Origin: Halomarina rubra
Lineage (GTDB): Archaea; Halobacteriota; Halobacteria; Halobacteriales; Haloarculaceae
NCBI RefSeq assembly: GCF_023699475.1
Contig: NZ_JALXFV010000002.1
Span: forward strand, 550,421-598,633
Length of the DNA stretch: 48,213 bases
Reading direction: 5' to 3'
A program made the translations under genes and the position numbers. Below, in pieces: positions 41,873 through 48,213 of this stretch; the stretch's first letter is position 1; each line of letters opens with the position of its first letter. Under the pieces are notes generated by a model. It saw only the letters and a list, made by a program, of their open reading frames with translations. It did no database searches and had not been told where the DNA came from.

Positions 41873-42184
41873 ATGTGGCAAGAGTACATCATAACGGCAG
41901 TGACGCTCGTCTTGACGGTCTCGGTTATCCCGACGATTCGTGACCAGAACGCACACGTCCCACTCGCGACGTCCGGGTTGACGACGGTGGGGCTCTTCGT
42001 GAAGACGCTGATGTTCGGGTCGATGGGGATGACGTCGCCGGCAGTCGGCGCGAGCCTGGGCTGTCTGATGTGGGCGCTGCTCGCCTACCTCCGCTCGGGC
42101 ATCCGCGAACGGCTGTTTCCGGCCAAGTCCACGTCCTCCAGCCCGGACTCGACGGTCGCGGAGTTCTCCGTCGGCGACGACTGA
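41873..42184 (+). CDS. Small three-helix membrane protein
   Basis: 103 aa from ATG 41873, with hydrophobic segments at about residues 5-20, 32-50 and 55-74, then a polar Ser/Asp tail. It begins MWQEYIITAVTLVLTVSVIP. It recalls small haloarchaeal membrane proteins of unknown function. An ATG at 41840 would add 11 basic residues and is less likely. Confidence 0.65.
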   Translation: MWQEYIITAVTLVLTVSVIPTIRDQNAHVPLATSGLTTVGLFVKTLMFGSMGMTSPAVGASLGCLMWALLAYLRSGIRERLFPAKSTSSSPDSTVAEFSVGDD

Positions 42185-42454
42185 ACGCGACCAGTGTATC
42201 GACCGCGACGGACTCATCGAACACACGGAGGCCGTATTCTGACGCACGATGCCTGGAGGTCCCCCAGTCTAATCACGCACACGGCTCACGAGCAGCCGGA
42301 AGACACCGATTCGACGATCGAAAACGACCCACTAGTCGACTCACGCTCTCCGTCTTCCATCGCTGAGAATCGACGAACAAGTTCACTTCGGAGTCAGTTC
42401 GGAACGACTCAGCTGTCGGACGCGTGCCGCGAGTCTAACAGAGCGGGTACTGAA

Positions 42455-42916
42455 TCAGCTCTGTGCGGTCGGCTCCTCGCAACGCTGACGAGGTTCCTTC
42501 GTCTCGACTTTGTGCGACAGTGCTGGCCCGTCTCCATGCTCTTCGACGGCCAACTCGATTAGATGGCCGTGATATTGGGCTGGAATCTCTACCTGTGTCC
42601 TATTACCCTCGTTGAGACGAGTAGATACCGTATATGAGCCCTGTTGACAGCCGAAATCGTCAGTTGGGGCGTACATCGTTGTGACTCCATCGTCTGGTGC
42701 CGCCTCAAGCTGATACGTCTGTTCGTGAACCCGCTCGTCGCCACGAGTTACCCGCAGACCGATACTCTGGGCAGTCTGAAGCGTGTTTTCGAGTTGAATG
42801 TGCCCCAGCCGGAACGGCGCTGGGCCAGAGTTGGTGTCGCTCCCGAGTGCCGCACATCCAGCAAGCGCAGTAGAGAGCATCGCACTGCCAGTCGCCAGCG
42901 CGGACCGTCGATTCAT
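42455..42916 (-). CDS. Haloarchaeal lipoprotein
   Basis: 153 aa. The N-terminus (NRRSALATGSAMLSTALAGC) has a twin-Arg and a lipobox (LAGC at ~18-21), so it is a Tat-exported lipid-anchored protein. The mature part is acidic and beta-like, with two Cys (FGCQQG near 90; RQRCEEP near 146) that could form a disulfide. Related in style to the lipoprotein at 43,137. No operon partner. Confidence 0.75.
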   Translation of the reverse strand: MNRRSALATGSAMLSTALAGCAALGSDTNSGPAPFRLGHIQLENTLQTAQSIGLRVTRGDERVHEQTYQLEAAPDDGVTTMYAPTDDFGCQQGSYTVSTRLNEGNRTQVEIPAQYHGHLIELAVEEHGDGPALSHKVETKEPRQRCEEPTAQS

Positions 42917-43136
42917 ACCAGATAGTCATGGATTTACTCTAAAATATTTTGTCGGAGACACATGCCCCTGCTAACAGACCCACACTCTCTGTCTACCAAA
43001 TCCGGCTATCGAAGCGAATAGTGGCTTTCACGCCGGTTCTCAACGACACACCCTGGACCCGTGCCGCGAGTGGTTCCTTAAATACCAGAGTGTCCAGCGA
43101 CAAAAGATATTTATCAGACATGAACTGGTTGCGTGT

Positions 43137-43634
43137 ATGTATCGGCGAACCCTCCTCTCGTCGCTCGGCGCTCTCGGGGCGACCACCCTTGCAGGCTGTT
43201 CATCGACCAGCGAGGAGGGGCTCCCGGCTGGTAGTCTCCGGTTCATCAACCGGCACGACCTCCCGCATCTCGTTTCGCTCACCGTTCTCGATGCTGGCTC
43301 GTCTCTCGCGTCGTCGGGTGCGTACGAGAACGGCACGCGAGTCACGGGAGATGTCTCTGGCAGGACGCAGCGAGTGGGCGCCACGACAACGACGACTGTC
43401 GGCCCCGGTGAAACGACACCCTTCGAGACCATCTTCAGCGAGCCGGTGTGGTACGACGTCGAGTTCTCGTTCGATGGCTCGACCGAAAACGGACGGACGG
43501 CGTACCATCCAGCACCGCCCGACAGGGACCACGGAAACGTCCTCGAAGGCGTCATCACGGATTCTGGGAGGTCGTCGTGGCAGGTTTCGAGTACCGACAA
43601 CTTGGGAGTATTCGCCAGCCGAAACGACAAGTGA
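43137..43634 (+). CDS. Haloarchaeal lipoprotein
   Basis: 165 aa. YRRTLLSSLGALGATTLAGC gives a twin-Arg signal and lipobox, with the mature Cys at 21. The rest is soluble with Thr- and Gly-rich beta strands. It diverges from the lipoprotein gene at 42,455-42,916, with ~220 bp between. ATTTATCAGAC at ~43,108 is near the likely promoter. Function unknown. Confidence 0.75.
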   Translation: MYRRTLLSSLGALGATTLAGCSSTSEEGLPAGSLRFINRHDLPHLVSLTVLDAGSSLASSGAYENGTRVTGDVSGRTQRVGATTTTTVGPGETTPFETIFSEPVWYDVEFSFDGSTENGRTAYHPAPPDRDHGNVLEGVITDSGRSSWQVSSTDNLGVFASRNDK

Positions 43635-43740
43635 ATCACAGTCTCACGCTCTCCGTCCATCGAAAGCAGCGACCAGTGGGCGAGTTCGTTTCACACTGGG
43701 AGGACGCTGATTCGGCTGGTAGTGTTGTGCCGCGTGTGTC

Positions 43741-43920
43741 TCAAACGTGGTCGGGGTCGACAGCGATCACTTCGACGTCGTAGTGGTTGTGGTCGCGAGT
43801 GGTCTCGATGACGTATCCGCCTCGGATGTCGATGTCGCCCGCTTCGGCAGCGTCGACGAGGTCGCTGAGTCGGTCGTGGAACTGGCCTCTGGTTTCGATG
43901 GTGACTGGTATTTCGGACAT
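43741..43920 (-). CDS. Small conserved haloarchaeal protein (second copy of the 23,225 type)
   Basis: 59 aa on the minus strand (PVTIETRGQFHDRLSDLVDA, then DIDIRGGYVIET, HYDVEVIAVDPDHV). Order of helix, GG/GA turn and D-Y-(D/E)-V-E-V strand matches the protein at 23,225-23,398. Both lie near an HTH-10 gene, here 245 bp upstream and divergent. The start is the ATG at 43,918-43,920. Function unknown. Confidence 0.6.
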   Translation of the reverse strand: MSEIPVTIETRGQFHDRLSDLVDAAEAGDIDIRGGYVIETTRDHNHYDVEVIAVDPDHV

Positions 43921-44165
43921 AGAACTCTCTGTGAACGAGCAAACCAGGATTCAGGGGCAGTTCACAGAGAAGTCGGTCTCCACAGGGGAATGCCACGGTC
44001 GACAGGAACCGTGAGTCAATCGTTCACATCAACTCACGAGTGCCAGAGGTATACCGTTTGTTCTCATCCCTCAGTGACAGCCATCTCCTAGTGACTCACC
44101 TGTTAAACGGATTGTGACCGATGTCGCCCATAGATAAAAAAAAGCTGTCATTCAAACCAACTACG

Positions 44166-44396
44166 ATGGGAAAAGACGACCAGTTGAATGGGGTACCGCT
44201 GACTCCCCACGAGCGTGAGGTGTTGCTGACAGCACTCGATCGAGGGTACTTCGAGGTGCCGCGCCGCATCTCGATAGTCGCGCTCGCCGAAGAGGTCGGC
44301 GTCTCCGACCGTGAGGTTACCGAACACCTCCGACGCGCGATGGCGAAGGTGCTGAACCACGGGCGTTGGCAGCTCCCGCCCGAGAGAGACGAATAA
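44166..44396 (+). CDS. Short HTH-10-type regulator
   Basis: 76 aa from ATG 44166. It is almost only the HTH-10 domain (LTPHEREVLLTALDRGYFEV, then ALAEEVGVSDREVTEHLRRAM), lacking the ~150-residue sensor part of the 23,424 protein. TAGATAAAAAAAAG at ~44,131 is a strong TATA-like element, which favours this start over ATG 44121. It may be a stand-alone regulator or a competitor of full-length relatives. Confidence 0.7.
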   Translation: MGKDDQLNGVPLTPHEREVLLTALDRGYFEVPRRISIVALAEEVGVSDREVTEHLRRAMAKVLNHGRWQLPPERDE

Positions 44397-44878
44397 GAAC
44401 CACGAATGCGAGGCAGAGGCTGTCTGTCTACGGATTCCCGGAGATAATTGGCCCGTATCATGAGTCTATCACGAGGCAAGAAATGTCCGGGTCCATCTAC
44501 ATGGCACACAAGGCAGGTGGTTAACACTTCATAGTGGCGCAGACGGTGATGGACGCACTCACCTTGTGTGCGAAGTGTGGTCGACCTACCTACTTCGAAA
44601 TTGATGAATGCCGTGAAGGTGGAAGAGTTCCGGCACGTCCTGCGAGTGTGTCCGGTCATCGGGCAGCAGGCGTGGTGCCTCTGACAGTCCATCGACGCTG
44701 TCCGATGGCGACTCTTGTTCAAACGGAATCGCGTCTGTGAGGTCTGCTGTAAAATGGTTCAGTGCTAGACAACACTCTGTGATAGACTCACGCCCACTAT
44801 CTATCAATACCGGAGGCTCGGCTGATAGGCACCTGATGTGCCTCTAACAGCCTTGGTGTCATAAATTCAGAAAAATTT
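44397..44878. other. Intergenic region before a membrane protein gene
   Basis: About 480 bp without a convincing gene. A short frame at 44,534 has CAKC near its start but ends in poor sequence. The final stretch (CATAAATTCAGAAAAATTT) is AT-rich and is the likely promoter of the gene at 44,879. Confidence 0.45.
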
Positions 44879-45397
44879 ATGCACACTATCACTACTCGAT
44901 GGACGATGGTCTCCGCACTGTCTCCAGGCCTCCTCTCTTTCGTCGTGTTCGTCGAGTCGTTTCTGCTCACTCTCTCCTATCTCACATTCCTGTACTGGGA
45001 AGAATCCGATGCGGGACTTCTCCCAGTCGTCGTCCTCGTGGTCGTGCTACTGTGGGCACAGCGTCGTCAGCACACGTTCGAAGATCACCCGCTACTATCG
45101 TCGACGACCGCCCTCACGGGACTCCTCTACTGTGTCGTAGTTCCGCTGGCGAGCAGCTTCGCTCTGGTCGTGGTGGTGCCGACGACACTCGGCGTGCTTG
45201 GATGGATTGGAAGTCTCCCCCTCTCGACTATCGCACACGCCTCTGCAGGGTTCGTTGCCGACTGGAATCGGACGTTTCTGACGCAGTGGGTGTTGGTACA
45301 CACGTTCTTCGGTGGTGCCGTCGCTGGTGGGCTCTCACTCGTCGGACGCTCTTGGTGGGTGATAGTCCGAGAGACGGCTTCTCCCGGCAACGATTAG
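44879..45397 (+). CDS. Small multi-pass membrane protein
   Basis: 172 aa with about four or five membrane segments (near residues 14-36, 46-60, 78-102 and 135-158). No catalytic motif is seen. ATG 44879 directly follows an AT-rich promoter; Met at codon 10 is another candidate. Unknown role. Confidence 0.65.
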   Translation: MHTITTRWTMVSALSPGLLSFVVFVESFLLTLSYLTFLYWEESDAGLLPVVVLVVVLLWAQRRQHTFEDHPLLSSTTALTGLLYCVVVPLASSFALVVVVPTTLGVLGWIGSLPLSTIAHASAGFVADWNRTFLTQWVLVHTFFGGAVAGGLSLVGRSWWVIVRETASPGND

Positions 45398-45698
45398 ATC
45401 CGTCCCTACGGAAGCGTCGGCTATCGATTCGCCTTCTACTCGGTCGAGTCCCACCTCTGACCCATCATGTTGCGGCGTGCAGTCGTGGTCTTCGACCGTC
45501 TCTGAGACGCAATCCACCGTAGAATCGGGCTGGGCGACTCACGCGCTCTGCCTGCCGACATCGGCGGTTCGTACCACGGCTCTCTTCCGCCCCGATACAG
45601 TGTGGTTCGGCAGGAAGCGACGTGTCGCATGCGTATCGTGCCGCCTCCATCGACGTGAACCGAAAGCTTATACGAAAACCTCTCAGTTGTGCTGAAAG
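45398..45698. other. Intergenic region before a Tat lipoprotein gene
   Basis: Nothing recognisable. The final 30 bp include AAAGCTTATACGAAAACC, an AT-rich promoter candidate for the gene at 45,699. Confidence 0.4.
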
Positions 45699-46388
45699 AT
45701 GGCGAAACCGTGGTCCCGGCGTGACGTCCTCCGACTCAGTGGGATGGGAGTTGCGGTTCTCACAGGTTGTGCCGGTGACCAACCGCACGAGACCCTCTCC
45801 AGCACCGACTCTACACCTCCGCAGACGACGTCGACGACACCTCCTTCCACCTCACCGACGCGGACTCCGACGGCCACGTCCTCGCCCACCGCCGAGGAGG
45901 TCTCGGTGATATCACCGCCTGCGTGTGATGAGGACCTCGTTCGGCTGAATCGCCCGACTGAACCAGTATCGTACGACCCGGTCGACGAATTCGAACTGAC
46001 GGCGAGTGCAGAGACGGTGGCTCACGGCGCGGACATCACGTTCGCGCTCAGGTGGGTCGAATCGACTGGCGAAGCTCCGGAGACGGGCAACGAGGAGCTG
46101 TTCACTATCGACCGGCGGACCGATGACGGCTGGCAGTCGATATACAGTATCCGAGACCCACCGGACGCGGGCTGGACCAGTCTCGCACACATCGCTCAAT
46201 CGGACGAGACCCCACCACTCACGTGGTTCGAGTGGTCGTTCACCGCAACACGAGACGGACTGGCCCACGCGACACAGTTCAACGTCCCGTACGCCGTCTG
46301 TGAGCCCCTCGCCACCGGAACGTACCGTTTCGTCTACTGGGGCCTCGGGGAGAGAGCGATCGGTTATCGGTTCGAGATGACCGAGTAA
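45699..46388 (+). CDS. Tat lipoprotein with Thr/Pro-rich linker
   Basis: 229 aa. WSRRDVLRLSGMGVAVLTGC is a twin-Arg signal with lipobox LTGC. Residues ~30-70 are a Thr/Pro/Ser spacer, likely glycosylated. The mature domain (~75-229) is beta-rich and has two Cys (PPACDED and AVCEPL). Similar layouts occur in haloarchaeal surface lipoproteins of unknown role. Confidence 0.75.
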   Translation: MAKPWSRRDVLRLSGMGVAVLTGCAGDQPHETLSSTDSTPPQTTSTTPPSTSPTRTPTATSSPTAEEVSVISPPACDEDLVRLNRPTEPVSYDPVDEFELTASAETVAHGADITFALRWVESTGEAPETGNEELFTIDRRTDDGWQSIYSIRDPPDAGWTSLAHIAQSDETPPLTWFEWSFTATRDGLAHATQFNVPYAVCEPLATGTYRFVYWGLGERAIGYRFEMTE

Positions 46389-46512
46389 ACAGGTGAGCCA
46401 CCACCAGCGATGATGGGCAATCGGACCGAGTGACCGACAGAGGTTCACAGCGGTGTCACGCCAGCAGTCGTGCGTAACTGCCATCCGCGCGTGTCTCCGA
46501 GAGTGAACTACC

Positions 46513-46965
46513 GTGGCGTCCACCACTCACTTCCGGGAGGTACAACGATTCCGACAGTGGTGGCTCTGGGCGATTCTCGGCGTCGTCGGTCTGGTCTCGG
46601 TCGTCTCGGGCGGCCCTATCGGTATCCTCGTCGCCGGGGGTATCGTCGTCTTCGTCTGGTCGCTGAGTCTGACGACCGAGGTCCGGAACGACGGGCTCTA
46701 CATCCAGCTCTGGCCGCTTCAGCGGTCGTTCCAGCGAGTTCCGTGGACAGCTATCGAATCGGCCGAAGCAGTGCGCTATCGGCCGCTCCGTGAGTACGGC
46801 GGGTGGGGAATTCGCTGGCGACCGGGCACGGTCGCGTACAGCGTCAGTGGCTCGCGTGGCGTCTTCGTCTCGAGAGACGGCGACCGTGATATCCTGGTCG
46901 GCAGTGAGCGCCCAGACGAACTCGAAACCGCGATCCGAGAACAGTTGCACACTGCAGTGCACTGA
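46513..46965 (+). CDS. Small two-helix membrane protein (DUF6141-like)
   Basis: 150 aa from GTG 46513. Two membrane helices (near residues 15-30 and 33-52) precede a soluble PH-like domain (TTEVRNDGLYIQLWPLQRSF, then GWGIRWRPGTVAYSV, GSERPDELETAIREQL). The layout resembles the DUF6141 family as I remember it. GTG is chosen as the first codon giving a proper N-terminus before helix 1. Unknown role. Confidence 0.65.
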   Translation: MASTTHFREVQRFRQWWLWAILGVVGLVSVVSGGPIGILVAGGIVVFVWSLSLTTEVRNDGLYIQLWPLQRSFQRVPWTAIESAEAVRYRPLREYGGWGIRWRPGTVAYSVSGSRGVFVSRDGDRDILVGSERPDELETAIREQLHTAVH

Positions 46966-47233
46966 GGCCGCCTCGCATCGAATGCTTCCGTTCTGCTCGC
47001 GGCATCATCGAACAACGCCAAAAACATCTACGACGCTCCGCAGAACCAGTAGTCACAGACGCACAAATCAGTAACAGTCGACAGCCAATCTAACCATAGA
47101 ATGACACATGCTGCGATCGAATCCCCGAACTTTCGGGCGAAAGTGGAGGTCATTCAGTGAAGGCCGGTCGCAAAACCAGATTCCGAACCCACCAGAAACA
47201 TTGATTTACCCGAAGTTGTGAACAAATAGGCAA
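46966..47233. other. Intergenic region before the pilin-like gene
   Basis: No gene. A TTGATTTACC element at ~47,202-47,211, about 23-32 bp before the ATG at 47,234, is the likely TATA region of the next gene. Confidence 0.4.
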
Positions 47234-48213
47234 TGCGATTTATTGGTCCCCCTTCCCGCGGTCAAAGCGAGGTTCTCGGGTTCGTCTTGCTCATCGGGAT
47301 GGTCGTGCTCTCGGTGACGACATTACTCATCGTCGGCGGTGGGGCACTGGATAGTCTCACAGAAGCAAGTAACGCTGAGAACGCCGAGATACTGATGTCA
47401 CAGTTCGATTCCGAAGTGAGTGAAGTCTCACTGGGCAACTCCGAGCGTAAGCAGTTTCAGTTCAGTGGCGAGGGAACCGCATCCGTCGATGAGACGGCAG
47501 GCACGATCACAATCAGCCAAATCGGCTGTGGGTCATGCCCGAATGAAATCCTTCAGACGTCTCTCGGCGAAGTCCGGTACACTACCGGGTCGACAACTGT
47601 CGCTTTCCAAGGTGGTGGAGTCTGGCGAACGAACGGTGACCACACGACGATGACATCGCCCCCTGAGTTTCACTACACGTGGGGCAAAGACCCCTCGACA
47701 AATCCAACGCTGACATTCCCCGTTGTCACAGTCAGTGGCTCGGAGGATATCTCGGGGCAGGCCCAATTGACCAAGGGGAGTTCGACATCGCTGTTCCCCA
47801 ACGAGGCAGCAAACCTGCGAAACCCCCTGTCATCAGGGAGCATCAAGGTCACTATCGAGAGTGTATTCTACCAAGGCTGGGAGACCTACTTCAGAGACCG
47901 GACCAGTGCTGAGACCGTCGATGTCGATGAAGACGCCCAGACCGTTACTGCAGTGCTCACGATTCCAAACAAAGGTCGAGAAATTGCCGACGGCATCGCA
48001 ACCGATGGACAGCCCTTATCCGTGAAAGGGTCTGGAGCCGTCGACAGCTATGACTCTTCGAAAGGGTCATACGCAGATACGAAAGGAGATTCGGGGAGTG
48101 TCTACGTCGGAGATGGACTAACAGAACGAGGTGGTGGTGAGATACTTGGCGATATGCGCGTCAATGGAGACTACGATGGTGGTGGGGGTGTTGACGTGAC
48201 CGGCCGGCTCATC
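47234..48213 (+). CDS. DUF7289 / type IV pilin-like protein (partial, runs off right edge)
   Basis: At least 326 aa, open to the end of the window. The N-terminus (MRFIGPPSRGQSEVLGFVLL) with one long hydrophobic helix (LGFVLLIGMVVLSVTTLLIV) directly after a polar stretch is the haloarchaeal pilin-like pattern of DUF7289 proteins. The exposed part (residues ~45-326) has a CGSC pair near 97-100 and beta-rich repeats (SGSIKVTIESVFYQGW, SVKGSGAVDSYDSSKGSYAD). Such proteins are thought to be surface or pilus components. The 3' end is not visible. Confidence 0.7.

Noticed and set aside
44534-44740. Short frame with CAKC near its start (possible zinc protein)
   Set aside because: Only one Cys pair, poor Arg/Pro-rich tail, no promoter-like or ribosome site upstream, and the opposite strand is equally open.
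1-48213. CRISPR array
   Set aside because: No run of evenly spaced repeats with unique spacers. The repeated elements found are origin repeats and short operators with irregular spacing.

Overview
The window reads as haloarchaeal (class Halobacteria). It has high GC with G/C-rich third codon positions, strongly acidic predicted proteins, AT-rich TATA-type promoters with very short leaders, Orc1/Cdc6 ATPases, HTH-10 (bacterio-opsin-activator type) regulators, Tat/lipobox secretory proteins and a DUF7289-like pilin. No rRNA, tRNA or CRISPR array was recognised. All names come from motif reading and memory of families; no search was run.

Positions 1-~23,200 are an integrated tailed-virus-like element (provirus) whose left end lies outside the window. 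A rightward structural operon (262-9279) encodes tail/baseplate-type proteins, including a 1276-aa glycine-rich/FN3/LamG adhesin and a 1033-aa hub-like protein, and ends in two hairpins. Positions 9.3-12.7 kb hold small membrane, zinc-finger and DNA-associated proteins, and operator-like repeats. Positions 12.9-18.6 kb are an AT-richer cargo block: a membrane protein, a tightly coupled pair of large unknown proteins, a winged-helix/coiled-coil regulator, an Orc1/Cdc6-like AAA+ ATPase and a TIR/deoxyribosyltransferase-fold protein. This block is the best candidate for an undescribed defence or conflict system. Positions 18.8-21.6 kb contain a divergent ribbon-helix-helix pair over TGGTAT operators and a chain of overlapping small genes. 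A tyrosine recombinase (21,617-22,858, minus) marks the right end. Three small provirus genes are interrupted by an in-frame TAG with coding-like sequence on both sides.

Positions 23.2-28.6 kb are chromosomal: a small protein next to an HTH-10 regulator, a ferritin-like VioB-type protein, and a translationally coupled cluster of LtrA-like protein, a 36-aa Arg-rich peptide and an ECF S-component-like membrane protein. Positions 28.7-31.1 kb look like a replication origin: an orc1/cdc6 gene flanked by four identical 23-bp repeats, two near copies and one partial copy, with an extended dyad just upstream of the gene. A broken TnpB with its IS200/IS605-type end hairpin lies beside it, fused in frame to a glycine-zipper gene.

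Positions 32-48.2 kb carry a beta-helix protein, a flavin monooxygenase-like protein, a FilR1-type regulator, several lipoproteins, an FkbM methyltransferase, a decayed Tat-exported protein, a CNNM/CorC-type membrane protein, a tandem UspA protein, a second small-protein/HTH-10 pair, membrane proteins, and the start of a pilin-like gene that runs off the right edge.
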